DNA of 64,000 nucleotides from Xylophilus ampelinus (lineage in GTDB: Bacteria > Pseudomonadota > Gammaproteobacteria > Burkholderiales > Burkholderiaceae_C). The position numbers were made by a program, and so were the translations under genes. Positions 26,919 to 36,420 of this stretch are shown in pieces. Numbering within the stretch: position 1 is the stretch's first letter; every line of letters begins with the position of its first letter. Where the stretch lies: NCBI RefSeq assembly GCF_003217575.1, contig NZ_QJTC01000002.1, forward strand, positions 31,769 through 95,768, read 5' to 3'. The notes beneath the pieces are model-generated. The model was not told where the DNA came from and searched no databases. It worked only from the letters and a program-made list of their open reading frames with translations.

Positions 26919-28178
26919 GTGACACTCACCCTCCGAATCTTCTCCCGCCACCAGGACGTCGATGCGCACGCCTGGGACCAGCTGCTGGCCCTCGGCGGCG
27001 ACGCCACGCCGTTCCTGCGCCACGCCTACCTCGCGGCGCTGCACGACAGCGGCAGCGCCACTGCCGACACCGGCTGGGGCGCCGTGTTCCTCACCGTATG
27101 GGAGGGCGAGACGATGGCGGCGGCCTGCGCCGTCTACCTGAAGAACCATTCCTACGGCGAATACGTCTTCGACTGGGCCTGGGCCAACGCCTATGCCGAC
27201 CACGGCCTCGCCTACTACCCGAAGGCGGTGGTCGCCGTTCCGTTCACCCCGGTGCCGGGCGCCCGGCTGCTGGCGCGTTCGCCCCAGGCGCGCGGCGTGC
27301 TGGTGCGGGCGCTGGTGGCCTGGTGCGGCGAGCAGGCGCTGTCGTCGCTGCACCTGCTATTCCTCGCCGATACCGACGTGGACACCTGCCGGGATGCGGG
27401 CCTGATGCTCCGAAACACGGTGCAGTTCCACTGGCACAACCGGGTTCCGATGGCGGCGGTGGCGGCGACCCCGGCAGATACCCCGCAGCCGCACCGCGCC
27501 TATGCCGATTTCGACGATTTCCTCGCAAGCCTCACGCAGGAGAAGCGCAAGAAGATCCGCCAGGAACGCCGCAAGGTGGCCGAGGCCGGCGTGTCGTTCC
27601 GCTGGTCCCGGGGCGCCGATATCACGACCGGCGATTGGGACTTCTTCTACCGCTGCTATGCCCGCACCTATCGCGAGCACGGCAACGCGCCCTACCTCAC
27701 CCGCGACTTTTTTCGGCGGATGGAGCAGCAGATGCCCGAGAACTGGCTGCTGTTCGTCGCGGAGAAGGACGGCCAGGCGATTGCTAGCAGTTTGATAGCA
27801 CTAGGTCAGCATCCGTCGCCGGCTAAAGGCACGAACGGCCCCGAATCGGCTTCTCGGACCGACACGGGCGGCGTCGCCTATGGCCGGTACTGGGGCGCAT
27901 TGGAGCGGGTGGACTGCCTGCACTTCGAAGCTTGCTACTACCAGCCGATCGCGTGGTGCATCGCCCACGGCTTCATCCGGTTCGAAGGCGGTGCCCAGGG
28001 CGAGCACAAGATGGCCCGGGCTCTGATGCCGGTGGCCACCACCAGCGCCCACTGGCTGGCGCGGCCCGACTTTTCGGATGCGGTGGAGCGTTTTCTGGAG
28101 CGCGAGGGCGAAGGCATCGCGCACTACATGGAGCACCTGGACGCCCGGTCGCCGTTCCGGCACGGCGCTGTCGACTGA
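26919..28178 (+). CDS. DUF482/FemAB-like acyltransferase-fold protein
   Basis: A 420-residue GNAT-fold protein (COG3146/DUF482, peptidogalycan-like). Conserved segments are NPFL-like TPFLRHAYLAALHDSG, YLKNHSYGEYVFDWAWA, HGLAYYPKAVVAVPFTPV, the LTQEKRKKIRQERRKV helix, and the C-terminal CYYQPIAWCIAHG followed by GGAQGEHKMARAL. GTG 26919 is chosen since homology begins there. A copy of the 48-bp repeat lies in frame at 27783-27830, adding residues between the strand IASSLIAL and YGRYWGAL, so the protein is longer than its relatives there. Function is not established. Confidence 0.85.
   Translation: MTLTLRIFSRHQDVDAHAWDQLLALGGDATPFLRHAYLAALHDSGSATADTGWGAVFLTVWEGETMAAACAVYLKNHSYGEYVFDWAWANAYADHGLAYYPKAVVAVPFTPVPGARLLARSPQARGVLVRALVAWCGEQALSSLHLLFLADTDVDTCRDAGLMLRNTVQFHWHNRVPMAAVAATPADTPQPHRAYADFDDFLASLTQEKRKKIRQERRKVAEAGVSFRWSRGADITTGDWDFFYRCYARTYREHGNAPYLTRDFFRRMEQQMPENWLLFVAEKDGQAIASSLIALGQHPSPAKGTNGPESASRTDTGGVAYGRYWGALERVDCLHFEACYYQPIAWCIAHGFIRFEGGAQGEHKMARALMPVATTSAHWLARPDFSDAVERFLEREGEGIAHYMEHLDARSPFRHGAVD
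27783..27830 (+). repeat. 48-bp dispersed repeat, copy 3 (inside the DUF482 gene)
   Basis: It begins GCTAGCAGTTTGATAGC and ends GGCTAAAGGC. It is read in frame and adds a loop rich in Pro, Ser and Gly. Confidence 0.8.
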
Positions 28179-28238
28179 GCGGCGGCCATCGCCCGTCGGT
28201 GCGCATGCGCTGGCACGATGCCGGCGGGCGAACTGACC

Positions 28239-28293
28239 TCAGGCATCAGGCATCAGGCATCAGGCATCAGGCATCAGGCATCAGGCATCAGGC
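28239..28293. repeat. 7-bp microsatellite, nearly eight units
   Basis: TCAGGCA is repeated seven times plus six more bases, perfectly, in the gap between the converging DUF482 and ppa genes. It is 19 bp beyond the ppa stop and lies in its likely 3' untranslated region. Such runs can change length by slipped-strand mispairing. Confidence 0.95.
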
Positions 28294-28311
28294 CAGCGGC
28301 CCCGGGGCATC

Positions 28312-28848
28312 TCAGGCCTTCGGCGCTTTGTAGTTGGCGATGCCTTCGGTGATTTCCTGCCTGGCGGCGTCGATGCCTTCCCAGCCCAGCACCTTGACCC
28401 ACTTGCCGGCTTCCAGGTCCTTGTAATGCTCGAAGAAATGGCTGATCTGCTTCAGCAAGATCGGGTGCAGGTCTTCGGGCTTCTGGATGTTCTCGTAGAT
28501 CGGCAGGATCTTGGTGGTGGGCACGGCCAGCACCTTGCCGTCGATGCCGGCTTCGTCTTCCATCTTCAGGATGCCGATCGCGCGGCAGGGCACCACCACG
28601 CCGGGCGGCAGCGGGAACGGCGTCATCACCAGCACGTCGACCGGGTCGCCGTCGCCCGACAGGGTCTGCGGCACGTAGCCGTAGTTGGTCGGGTAGTGCA
28701 TCGCGGTCGTGAGGAAACGGTCGACGAAGATCGCGCCCGAATCCTTGTCCACCTCGTACTTCACCGGATCGGCGTTCATCGAGATCTCGATGACCACGTT
28801 GAAGACGTCGGGCGGGTTCTTGCCTGGGGAAACTTTGTCGAAGGACAT
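28312..28848 (-). CDS. ppa: Inorganic pyrophosphatase (family I)
   Basis: A 178-residue cytoplasmic enzyme that hydrolyses pyrophosphate and pulls biosynthetic reactions forward, including ATP sulfurylase. Family I motifs are [42 protein letters not shown] with the metal-binding aspartates, and the KKEDEAG-like [18 protein letters not shown] 28848 begins [13 protein letters not shown]. It is divergent from the aldehyde dehydrogenase. Confidence 0.95.
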   Translation of the reverse strand: MSFDKVSPGKNPPDVFNVVIEISMNADPVKYEVDKDSGAIFVDRFLTTAMHYPTNYGYVPQTLSGDGDPVDVLVMTPFPLPPGVVVPCRAIGILKMEDEAGIDGKVLAVPTTKILPIYENIQKPEDLHPILLKQISHFFEHYKDLEAGKWVKVLGWEGIDAARQEITEGIANYKAPKA

Positions 28849-28974
28849 GGTGCAGCAGCGTTGGATGGAGACGGGGGAAAGCGGCCGCAGGCACCGGTCC
28901 GGTACGGCCATGACAGCGCTGGATTCTACCGACCGGCCCGCGCCGCGCCGCCCGCCCCCGGCACAATGGACGGC

Positions 28975-30408
28975 ATGCAGTACCACTTCATCGCCAACGC
29001 CTCCCTGCCCTCGTCGTCCGGCCGCACACTGCCGGTGATCGACCCGTCCGACGGACAGCCCTACGACGAGATCCAGCGCGGCGACGCCCAGGACATCGAC
29101 CATGCGGTGCTGGCGGCGCGCCAGTGCTACGACGCGCTGTGGAGCAAGGTGTCGGCCATGGACCGGGGCCGCCTGCTGATGGCGCTGGCCGAGGCGGTGG
29201 CGGCCCACGCCGACGAACTGACGGCCCTGGAGCAGCGCGACTGCGGCAAGCCCACCCGCCAGGCCCGCGCCGACACCCAGTCCCTGGCGCGCTATTTCGA
29301 ATTCTATGCCGGCGCCTGCGACAAGCTGCACGGCGAAACGCTGCCCTGCCAGGAAGGCTACAGCGTCTTCACCTGGCGCGAGCCCCACGGCGTGACCGGC
29401 CACGTGGTGCCGTGGAACTACCCGATGCAGATCTTCGGCCGCAGCGTGGGCGGCGCGCTGGCCGCGGGCAACGTCTGCGTGGTCAAGCCGTCGGAAGACG
29501 CCTGCATGTCGCTGATCCGCGTCGCCCAGTTGGCGGCCGAGGTGGGCTTCCCGCCCGGCGCGATCAACATCGTCACCGGCTGCGGTCCCGAGGTAGGCGA
29601 CGCGCTGGCGCGGCACCACGGCATCGACCACATCAGCTTCACCGGCAGCCCGTCGGTCGGCACGCTGATCCAACAGGCGGCCGCCGAGCGGCATTGCCCG
29701 GTGACGCTGGAGCTGGGCGGCAAGAGCCCGCAGATCGTATTCGCCGACGCCGACCTGGATGCGGCCGTCCCCACGCTGGTCAACGCGATCGTGCAGAACG
29801 CCGGCCAGACCTGCTCGGCCGGCTCGCGCCTGCTGGTGGAGCAGTCGGTCTACGAGCCGCTGCTGGAACGCCTGGGCGCGGCCTTCGAGGCGCTGCGCGT
29901 CGGCCCGGCGGCGATGGATCTGGACGTGGGCCCGCTGATCCGGCAGAGCCAGCAGCAGCGGGTGTGGGATTTCCTGTCGGACGCGCAGGTGGCCGGCATC
30001 GCCATGGTGGCGCAGGGCACAGTGGTGGACGAGGCGCCCCAGACCGGCTACTACCAGGCCCCCACCCTCCTGCGCGACGTGCCGCCGCAGCACCGCCTCG
30101 CCCAGGAAGAAGTCTTCGGCCCGGTGCTGGCCGCCATGTCCTTCCGCGACGAGGACCATGCGGTGCAGCTCGCCAACGGCACCGCCTTCGGCCTGGTCGC
30201 GGGCGTCTGGACCCGAGACGGCGCCCGCCAGTTCCGCATGGCCAAGCGCCTGCGCAGCGGACAGGTGTTCGTCAACAACTACGGCGCCGGCGGCGGCGTC
30301 GAGCTGCCCTTCGGCGGCGTCAAGTCGTCGGGCTACGGCCGCGAAAAGGGCTTCGAAGCCCTGTACGGATTCACGACGCTGAAGACCGTGGCCTTCAAGC
30401 ACGGCTGA
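28975..30408 (+). CDS. Aldehyde dehydrogenase (betaine aldehyde dehydrogenase-like)
   Basis: A 477-residue NAD(P)-dependent dehydrogenase. The catalytic Cys is in [13 protein letters not shown], the general base Glu in [11 protein letters not shown], and the NAD-binding loop in [19 protein letters not shown] and EEVFGPVLA also match. Closest by eye are BetB- or GbsA-like and amino-aldehyde dehydrogenases; the substrate cannot be read from sequence. ATG 28975 and 28966 are both in frame; CACAAT at 28962-28967 suggests a promoter whose transcript starts at or near ATG 28975. Confidence 0.88.
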   Translation: MQYHFIANASLPSSSGRTLPVIDPSDGQPYDEIQRGDAQDIDHAVLAARQCYDALWSKVSAMDRGRLLMALAEAVAAHADELTALEQRDCGKPTRQARADTQSLARYFEFYAGACDKLHGETLPCQEGYSVFTWREPHGVTGHVVPWNYPMQIFGRSVGGALAAGNVCVVKPSEDACMSLIRVAQLAAEVGFPPGAINIVTGCGPEVGDALARHHGIDHISFTGSPSVGTLIQQAAAERHCPVTLELGGKSPQIVFADADLDAAVPTLVNAIVQNAGQTCSAGSRLLVEQSVYEPLLERLGAAFEALRVGPAAMDLDVGPLIRQSQQQRVWDFLSDAQVAGIAMVAQGTVVDEAPQTGYYQAPTLLRDVPPQHRLAQEEVFGPVLAAMSFRDEDHAVQLANGTAFGLVAGVWTRDGARQFRMAKRLRSGQVFVNNYGAGGGVELPFGGVKSSGYGREKGFEALYGFTTLKTVAFKHG

Positions 30409-30431
30409 ACACCCCGCACCGCGTATCGAGT

Positions 30432-30555
30432 GAATGAATCGTTGCGCACGCAGTGGCCGCTGCCTCAGGACACAGTGGATCCGGCTCCGCCGGTCCACCT
30501 GTGTCGCCCCCGGAAGGGGGTTGGCGTTACACGCAGTGAAAAGCCTGGGGGTGAG
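30432..30555 (-). repeat. Dispersed post-gene repeat, copy B (after the ZIP gene)
   Basis: On the minus strand, starting directly after the ZIP transporter stop, the order CTCACCCCCAGGCTT, CCCCCTTCCGGGGGCG, then GGTGGACCGGCGGAGCCGG and ATCCAC matches copy A at 2590-2712. The G/C blocks are inverted repeats. No open frame is supported here. Confidence 0.75.
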
Positions 30556-31437
30556 CTACCCTAATGCGGTATCGAGCAGCATCATCAACACGAAGCCGAC
30601 CATCAGACCGCCGGTCGCCCAGGCCTCGTGCCCCTTGCGGTGCGATTCCGGAATGATCTCGTGGCTGACGACGAACAGCATCGCACCGCCGGCGAAACCC
30701 AGCCCCCACGGCAGCATCCCGCTGGAGAATTCGATGATCGCGGCGCCCAGCACCGCGCCGACGGGCTCGACCAGCCCCGACGCCATGCCCAGGCCAACCG
30801 ACAGCCGGCGGCTGTAGCCCGCGGCCAGCAGCGCCACGGCGACCACCAAGCCCTCGGGCACGTCCTGGATCGCGATGCCGGTGGCCAGCGCTCCGGCACG
30901 CAAGGTGTCGTTGCCCGCGAAGCCCACTCCGATGGCCAGGCCCTCGGGCAGGTTGTGCAGGGCGATCGCGAAGACGAAGAGCCAGGTCCGCCGCAGCTTG
31001 CGCGCCGTCTGGCCCTCGACGCCCTTGATGAAATGTTCGTGCGGCACCAGCCGCTCCATCGCCAGCAGCATCGCGCCGCCCAGCAGGATGGACACTCCGA
31101 CCACGCTGCCCGCGCCCCAGGGACCCATGCCCTGCGACCGTGCGGCGGCGATGCCGGGAATGATCAGGGAGAACGCACAGGCCGCCAACATCACGCCGGC
31201 GCCGAAGCCGAAGAGCGTGTCCTGCGTTCGGTCGGACAGGCGCTGCGAGAACAGCACCGGCAGGGTGCCCAGCGCCGTCGCCAGCGCCGCCACCATGCCG
31301 CCGGTGAAGGCGTCCAGGATCACGTCGTTCGACGTGACGAAGTGCCACGACTGCACGCCCAGGCCGAGCACCACCGCCACCACGACCAGCGCGCGGGGCA
31401 ACCGACGCAGCGTCAATCGGGAGCGGAAGGACGACAT
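30556..31437 (-). CDS. ZIP-family divalent metal transporter
   Basis: A 293-residue inner-membrane protein with about eight hydrophobic helices. The two metal-site signatures of the ZupT-like ZIP family are present: FAIALHNLPEGLAIGVGF (HNLPEG) and GIAIQDVPEGLVVAVAL (QDVPEG). A SHEIIPESHRKGHE segment follows near the C-terminus, and a His-containing loop (PHEHFIKG) lies between helices. It probably imports zinc or other divalent cations; metal choice cannot be read here. It lies downstream of superoxide dismutase on the same strand, 39 bp away. Confidence 0.9.
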   Translation of the reverse strand: MSSFRSRLTLRRLPRALVVVAVVLGLGVQSWHFVTSNDVILDAFTGGMVAALATALGTLPVLFSQRLSDRTQDTLFGFGAGVMLAACAFSLIIPGIAAARSQGMGPWGAGSVVGVSILLGGAMLLAMERLVPHEHFIKGVEGQTARKLRRTWLFVFAIALHNLPEGLAIGVGFAGNDTLRAGALATGIAIQDVPEGLVVAVALLAAGYSRRLSVGLGMASGLVEPVGAVLGAAIIEFSSGMLPWGLGFAGGAMLFVVSHEIIPESHRKGHEAWATGGLMVGFVLMMLLDTALG

Positions 31438-31476
31438 CGGGTTCGGGGGCGTACGTGCAGGCTGCGGCAGCGCGCG

Positions 31477-32100
31477 TCAGACCTTGGCGGCGGCGAAGCG
31501 GCGTGCCACTTCGGGCCAGTTCACCGCGTTGAAGAACGCGGCGATGTACTCGGGGCGGCAATTCTGGTACTTCAGGTAGTAGGCATGTTCCCAGACATCC
31601 AGGCCCAGGATCGGCGTCGCGCCCGAGCCGACGCCCTGCACCACCGGGCTGTCCTGGTTGGCGCTGCTCTCGACCACCAGCTTGCCGTCCTTGCGGACCG
31701 ACAGCCAGGCCCATCCGCTGCCGAAACGGCTGATGGCGGACTTGGTGAAGGCTTCCTTGAAGGCGTCGAAACCGCCCAGGTCGGCATCGATCGCATTGCC
31801 CAGGTCGCCGCCGGGCGTGCCGCCGGCATTCGGCGCCAGCACCGTCCAGAACAAGCTGTGGTTGAAATGGCCTCCGCCGTTGTTGCGCACGGCGGTGCGG
31901 ATGTTCTCCGGCAGGCCGTCGAGGCCCTTGAGAAGTTCTTCGACCGGCTTGCCGTCGTACTCGGTGTCCTTGACAGCATTGTTCAGGTTGGTGACGTAGG
32001 TCTGGTGGTGCTTGGAGTGGTGGATCTCCATCGTCCGTGCATCGACATGCGGCTCCAGCGCGTCGTATGCGTAAGGAAGAGCGGGAAGCGTATAGGGCAT
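31477..32100 (-). CDS. sodA: Superoxide dismutase, Mn-type signature
   Basis: A 207-residue Fe/Mn superoxide dismutase. Likely metal ligands are His27 ([13 protein letters not shown]), the His in [10 protein letters not shown], and the Asp and His of [14 protein letters not shown]. GGHxNHSLFW together with SSANQDSPV is the combination usual in Mn or cambialistic enzymes, whereas Fe-type enzymes carry a different Gln position. It may be co-transcribed with the ZIP transporter just downstream, which would link metal uptake and the enzyme; this is an inference. Confidence 0.9.
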   Translation of the reverse strand: MPYTLPALPYAYDALEPHVDARTMEIHHSKHHQTYVTNLNNAVKDTEYDGKPVEELLKGLDGLPENIRTAVRNNGGGHFNHSLFWTVLAPNAGGTPGGDLGNAIDADLGGFDAFKEAFTKSAISRFGSGWAWLSVRKDGKLVVESSANQDSPVVQGVGSGATPILGLDVWEHAYYLKYQNCRPEYIAAFFNAVNWPEVARRFAAAKV

Positions 32101-32350
32101 GAATCAACTCCTGGGATAAGTGAACGCGGCGCCGGCGAAGGCGGCCCCGCAATACGGCGGAAGGCGCGGACCTTCGCGACGGCCGCGGCAGGCGGCATCG
32201 CCTCGGCTACCGCGGAGTGGAGACTTGTAACATGATTTCGGCAGCCGCATCGCCAGCGCGCGTGCCGACATGCATCGCCCGGGATCGCCGACCGGCGCCG
32301 GACGGGCACGGATTTAAACCCTGCTCAACAGCGGAACACCGGATGCCCGG

Positions 32351-32356
32351 CACAAT
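32351..32356 (+). promoter_or_regulatory. Possible -10 box placing the transcript start at the moaA ATG
   Basis: CACAAT lies six bases before ATG 32363, the distance at which RNA polymerase usually starts. No ribosome site is visible. The same spacing is seen before the aldehyde dehydrogenase at 28975. Confidence 0.35.
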
Positions 32357-32362
32357 CGACGA

Positions 32363-33529
32363 ATGCCTTCCACCGACGCGCCCGACCGCACCGCGCGCAC
32401 CATTGCGCTGATCGACCTCCGCACCCTCGTCGGTGCGGCGCCGGCGCTCCCCCGCGGCAGGCCGTCGGCCCGGTTGCAGGACCGCCTGCAGCGCCCGCTG
32501 CGCGACCTGCGCATCAGCGTGACCGACCGCTGCAACTTCCGCTGCAGTTACTGCATGCCGAAGGAAAGCTTCGGCACGGACCATTCCTATCTGCCCCAGT
32601 CGGCCCTGCTGAGCTTCGAGGAAACGACCCGGCTGGCCCGCCTGTTCCTGGCCCAGGGCGTGCGCAAGATCAGGCTCACCGGCGGCGAGCCGCTGCTGCG
32701 CAGGAACCTGGAGACGCTGGTCGGACAACTCTCGGAACTGCGCACCGTCGACGGCACCGCGCCCGACATGACGCTGACCACCAACGGCTCGCTGCTCGCC
32801 CGCAAGGCGCGGGCGCTGCGCGACGCCGGCCTGCGGCGGGTGACGGTCAGCCTCGACGCGCTGGACGACGCCGTCTTCCGGCGGATGAACGACATGGATT
32901 TCCCGGTGGCCGACGTGCTGCACGGCATCGACGCGGCGCTGGCGGCGGGTCTGGGCCCGGTCAAGGTCAACATGGTCGTCAAGCGCGGCACCAACGCGCA
33001 GGAAATCCTGCCGATGGCCCGCCACTTCCGCGGAACCGGCGTGGTGCTGCGCTTCATCGAGTACATGGACGTCGGCGCCACCAACGGCTGGCGGATGGAC
33101 GAGGTGATGCCCGCGTCCGAGATGGTCGAGCACCTGAGCGGCGCGCTGCCGCTGGTGCCGCTGGCCGAAACGGCGCCCGGCGAGACCGCCCGCCGCTGGG
33201 GTTACGCCGATGCGCAGGGCCGCCCCGACCCGGCGCTGGGCGAGGTGGGCGTGATCGCCAGCGTCACGCAGGCCTTCTGCCACGACTGCAACCGGGCACG
33301 CCTCTCTACCGAAGGCAAGCTGTACCTCTGTCTCTTCGCCAGCCAAGGCCACGACCTGCGCGCCCTGCTGCGCGGCGGCGCGAGCGACGACGACATCGCC
33401 GCCGCCATCGCCGGCATTTGGCAAAACCGCGGCGACCGCTATTCGGAACTGCGCGCCGCCCGCCCGCCCGCCGCCCCCGATGCGGCGCCGGTGCCGCGCC
33501 GGGTGGAGATGAGCTACATCGGCGGTTGA
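32363..33529 (+). CDS. moaA: GTP 3',8-cyclase (molybdenum cofactor synthesis)
   Basis: A 388-residue radical-SAM enzyme acting on GTP in the first step of molybdopterin synthesis. The N-terminal cluster motif is [20 protein letters not shown] follows, and the C-terminal cluster is [21 protein letters not shown]. It ends with the catalytically important GG (MSYIGG). The first 40 or so residues before [12 protein letters not shown] are a variable extension. mobA follows 12 bases downstream, so both steps of the cofactor pathway are co-expressed. Confidence 0.95.
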   Translation: MPSTDAPDRTARTIALIDLRTLVGAAPALPRGRPSARLQDRLQRPLRDLRISVTDRCNFRCSYCMPKESFGTDHSYLPQSALLSFEETTRLARLFLAQGVRKIRLTGGEPLLRRNLETLVGQLSELRTVDGTAPDMTLTTNGSLLARKARALRDAGLRRVTVSLDALDDAVFRRMNDMDFPVADVLHGIDAALAAGLGPVKVNMVVKRGTNAQEILPMARHFRGTGVVLRFIEYMDVGATNGWRMDEVMPASEMVEHLSGALPLVPLAETAPGETARRWGYADAQGRPDPALGEVGVIASVTQAFCHDCNRARLSTEGKLYLCLFASQGHDLRALLRGGASDDDIAAAIAGIWQNRGDRYSELRAARPPAAPDAAPVPRRVEMSYIGG

Positions 33530-33541
33530 GCGGCCGCCGCC

Positions 33542-34219
33542 GTGTCGTCGTTCGTGTCCGGCAGCACAACCGTCGCCGTCCCTGCGCGCGCCGATATCAC
33601 CGGCCTGGTGCTGGCCGGCGGCCAGGGAAGACGCATGGGCGGAGTGGACAAGGGCCTGCGGCCTTTCCAAGGTACCGTGCTGGCACGGCATGCGCTGGAG
33701 CGGTTGCGCCCCCAGGTCGGTGCCGTGGCGATCAACGCGAACCGGCACCTGGACCTCTATGCGGCCTGGCAGGTGCCGGTGTGGCCGGATGCGTCGGGCG
33801 ATTTTCCCGGGCCCCTGGCCGGACTGCTGGCGGGACTCGAACACTGCGCCACCCCCTGGCTGCTGACCGTACCCTGCGACACGCCCCGATTTCCGCCCGA
33901 CCTGGCCGCGCGGATGGCAGCTGCGGTCGGTGCGGCCGGTGCGCCCCTCGCGCTGGCGGCATCCGCGAGCCCCTCGGGCCCCGTGCCCGAGCCGGTGTTC
34001 TGTCTGGCGCGGGCGACCTTGCGCGACGATCTGCGGACCGCCCTGGCCGGCGGCCTGCGCGCCGTGCGCCAATGGGCGTCACGCCATGCCTGCGTGCTGT
34101 TGCCTTTCGACCGGGCCGGCGACGATCCGCAGGCCTTCCGGAATGCGAACACGTTGGCGGAGTTGGAGACGCTGGAGGCGTTGCAGCCGTCGGAAGGGCC
34201 GAACACCCCGAAAATTTGA
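33542..34219 (+). CDS. mobA: Molybdenum cofactor guanylyltransferase
   Basis: A 225-residue enzyme that links GMP to molybdopterin to form the guanine dinucleotide cofactor. The nucleotidyltransferase motif GLVLAGGQGRRMGGVDKGLRPF is present at residues about 22-42 (key: LAGGxGxRMGGxDKG), then VWPDASGDFPGPLAGLLAGL and VPCDTPRFP with the metal-binding Asp. GTG 33542 gives the listed length; the family start may be a little later. It is translationally close to moaA. Confidence 0.9.
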   Translation: MSSFVSGSTTVAVPARADITGLVLAGGQGRRMGGVDKGLRPFQGTVLARHALERLRPQVGAVAINANRHLDLYAAWQVPVWPDASGDFPGPLAGLLAGLEHCATPWLLTVPCDTPRFPPDLAARMAAAVGAAGAPLALAASASPSGPVPEPVFCLARATLRDDLRTALAGGLRAVRQWASRHACVLLPFDRAGDDPQAFRNANTLAELETLEALQPSEGPNTPKI

Positions 34220-34228
34220 AGAAAAAGG

Positions 34229-34276
34229 GCCTGTAGCCGTCATTCTGCGCCGACCTTTAGCTATTAAAAACATAGC
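34229..34276 (-). repeat. 48-bp dispersed repeat, copy 4 (between mobA and rnhA)
   Basis: On the minus strand it begins GCTATGTTTTTAATAGC and ends GGCTACAGGC. It lies in the gap between the two converging genes, the only minus-strand copy in the window. Confidence 0.85.
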
Positions 34277-34303
34277 AAACGACCATCGCGCATCGGCGGC
34301 TTC

Positions 34304-34795
34304 CTAGCGTGCGTCTGCCGCTACCGGCGAGGAGCGCATCTGCGCCGGCAGCCGGCCCAGCGCCACCTCCACCCCGCGGTTGGCCAGCTGGTCGGCCCGC
34401 TCGTTGCCCGGGTCGCCGTCGTGGCCGCGCACCCAGCGCCACTCGATCTTGTGGCCGCCGTTACGCACCAGCTCGTCCATCTTCTGCCAAAGCTCGACGT
34501 TCTTCACCGGCTCCTTCGACGCGGTTCGCCAGCCGCGGGCCTTCCAGCCCGCCACCCATTCGGTAATGCCCTTGAGCACGTACTGGCTGTCGATGTATAG
34601 CGTCACGTCGCACGGCCGCTTGAGGGCGCTCAGCGCCTCGATCACCGCGGTCATCTCCATCCGGTTGTTGGTGGTGTTGCGCTCGCCCCCGTAGAGTTCT
34701 TTTTCGGTAGGGCCGGCCTTCAGCAGCACGCCCCAGCCGCCCGGGCCCGGGTTGCCCTTGCAGGCGCCGTCGGTGTAGATGTCGATATGGTTCAC
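34304..34795 (-). CDS. rnhA: Ribonuclease HI
   Basis: A 163-residue endonuclease that cuts RNA in RNA-DNA hybrids. The acidic active-site residues are in [36 protein letters not shown] and [10 protein letters not shown]. The final 15 residues after the family end are variable. The gene follows the methyltransferase gene by 22 bp on the same strand, the usual betaproteobacterial neighbour. Confidence 0.95.
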   Translation of the reverse strand: MNHIDIYTDGACKGNPGPGGWGVLLKAGPTEKELYGGERNTTNNRMEMTAVIEALSALKRPCDVTLYIDSQYVLKGITEWVAGWKARGWRTASKEPVKNVELWQKMDELVRNGGHKIEWRWVRGHDGDPGNERADQLANRGVEVALGRLPAQMRSSPVAADAR

Positions 34796-34817
34796 GGCAA
34801 AACGCTTCGCAAAAAAA

Positions 34818-35639
34818 TCAGGAGGGCGGATTGTCGGGCAAGCTGCGGCCGGCCACCGAGGCGGCCGGCGCCACCGCCCGCACCGCCGGCAGCCTGCGAG
34901 GCTTCTCCATCCGCCGCATGCCGGGCACCCGCTTGACCGCCACCACGAAATACGCCGCGCCGAAGATCGGCCACCAGCGGTCGCCCAGCTGGTCCATCCA
35001 GGCGGTGCGGTCCAGCCAGCGTTGGCTGCGCAGCGCCGGCCGCCAGCAGCCGAACTGCACCGATTCCACCTCGAAGGACAGCAGCCGCAGCCAGTCCCGC
35101 AGCCGCCAGTAGCCGATGAAATCGACCGCGTCGGGCAGGTAGCGCTGGCCCAGCCCGAGCCGCTGGGCCACCCGGGCGCGCCGCTGCTTCAGGCCCCAGA
35201 AGCTCACCGGGTTCAGGCCGCTGATCACCACCCGGCCCTCGGGCACCAGGGTGCGCTCGGCCTCGCGCAGGGCGGCGTGCGGGTCGGCCGTCAACTCGAG
35301 CGTGTGCGGCATCAGCACCAGGTCCAGGCTGCGCGACGCGAACGGCAATGCGCCGAAGTCCGCATGGATCGCCGGTCGGTAGCGGGGTGGCGGCAGGAGG
35401 TCCGATGCGGCGAGCGCGGCGCCTGCCGGCGTGTCCAGATCGTCGGGCCCGCCGATCAGCCAGCGGTGCGGCATGCGGTTGGCCCGCAGCCCGTCGAACC
35501 AGGGCAGGCCGAGCTGCACGCCGTGGTAGCCGAACAGGTCGCCCACCGCCCGATCGACCCGCGCCTGCTCCCATGCCGTCAGGTATCGGCCGGCCGGAGA
35601 ATCGAACCAGGGGTGCAAACCTATAATTTCGTCGCTCAT
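34818..35639 (-). CDS. Class I SAM-dependent methyltransferase
   Basis: A 273-residue protein with a C-terminally extended methyltransferase domain. Typical segments are [20 protein letters not shown] and [21 protein letters not shown], which resemble the post-motif regions of UbiE/Methyltransf_11 proteins; motif I is weak ([10 protein letters not shown]). ATG 35639 overlaps the divergent gloB start in the shared CATG. Methyltransferases of this type often sit between gloB and rnhA in related genomes; the substrate is unknown. Confidence 0.8.
   Translation of the reverse strand: MSDEIIGLHPWFDSPAGRYLTAWEQARVDRAVGDLFGYHGVQLGLPWFDGLRANRMPHRWLIGGPDDLDTPAGAALAASDLLPPPRYRPAIHADFGALPFASRSLDLVLMPHTLELTADPHAALREAERTLVPEGRVVISGLNPVSFWGLKQRRARVAQRLGLGQRYLPDAVDFIGYWRLRDWLRLLSFEVESVQFGCWRPALRSQRWLDRTAWMDQLGDRWWPIFGAAYFVVAVKRVPGMRRMEKPRRLPAVRAVAPAASVAGRSLPDNPPS
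35622..35627 (+). promoter_or_regulatory. -10 box for gloB inside the divergent methyltransferase gene
   Basis: TATAAT lies 10 bases before the gloB ATG and no ribosome site lies between, so the transcript probably starts within about four bases of the start codon. A consensus -35 box is not obvious. Confidence 0.5.
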
Positions 35640-36420
35640 GACCTTGCAACCGCTGCCCGCCTTCACTGACAACTACATCTGGATGCTGCACGAAGGGCAG
35701 CGGGCCGTGGTGGTCGACCCGGGCGAGGCCCAGCCGGTGCTCGACGCGCTGCAGGCCCAGGAGCTGCAGCTCGAGACGATTCTAGTCACGCACCACCACC
35801 ACGATCACACCGGCGGCGTGGACGCCCTGCGCGCGGCGACCGGTGCCCGGGTGATCGGCCCCGCGACCGAGGCGCACGCGGTGGTGCCCGATCCGGTCGA
35901 CCGGCTCCGCCAGGGCGACGTGGTCCGTGTGCTGGGCCTTGCGTTCCGCGTGATCGACGTGCCCGGTCACACCGCCGGCCACATCGCCTTCTTCTGCGAC
36001 GACGTGGACGGCGCGCCGCTGCTCTTGAGCGGCGACACCCTCTTCTCCGGCGGCTGCGGCCGGATCTTCGAAGGCACGCCGGCGCAGATGCTGGCCTCGC
36101 TCGACGCCCTGGCCGCGCTGCCCGACGCGACGCGCGTATGCTGCGGCCACGAATACACGCTCTCCAACCTCGCGTTCGCGCAGGCGGTGGAGCCCGGCAA
36201 CCCGGCACTGGTGGCCTATGGGGACCGTTGCAAGCGGCTGCGCGCCCGGGGCCTGCCCACACTGCCCTCCACCCTCGGGCTGGAGCGCGAGGTGAATCCT
36301 TTCCTGCGGAGCCGAGCGGCTCCGGTCGTGTCGGCAGTGCGCCGCCACGCGAACACCGTGGCCGACGACGAAGTCGGCATCTTTGCCGCCCTGCGCCAAT
36401 GGAAGAACGATTTCCGATGA
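35638..36420 (+). CDS. gloB: Hydroxyacylglutathione hydrolase (glyoxalase II)
   Basis: A 260-residue metallo-beta-lactamase-fold enzyme that releases lactate and glutathione from S-lactoylglutathione. The binuclear metal motif THHHHDHTGG is near residue 55, followed by PGHTAGHIAFF, LFSGGCGRIFEGTP and CGHEYTLSNLAFA, and the C-terminal glutathione-binding region. The start is the ATG in CATG shared with the methyltransferase on the other strand. It overlaps mltD by four bases. Partner gloA is at 11469. Confidence 0.95.
   Translation: MTLQPLPAFTDNYIWMLHEGQRAVVVDPGEAQPVLDALQAQELQLETILVTHHHHDHTGGVDALRAATGARVIGPATEAHAVVPDPVDRLRQGDVVRVLGLAFRVIDVPGHTAGHIAFFCDDVDGAPLLLSGDTLFSGGCGRIFEGTPAQMLASLDALAALPDATRVCCGHEYTLSNLAFAQAVEPGNPALVAYGDRCKRLRARGLPTLPSTLGLEREVNPFLRSRAAPVVSAVRRHANTVADDEVGIFAALRQWKNDFR

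Noticed and set aside
28239..28293. CRISPR-like array
   Set aside because: The units are 7 bp with no spacers; it is a simple tandem repeat. No CRISPR array or cas gene was seen in the window.
30527..32152. Long leftward frame (541 codons) across sodA and the ZIP gene
   Set aside because: It is an out-of-frame shadow: Arg/Pro-rich, no domain, while sodA and the ZIP gene give clear family motifs in their own frames.
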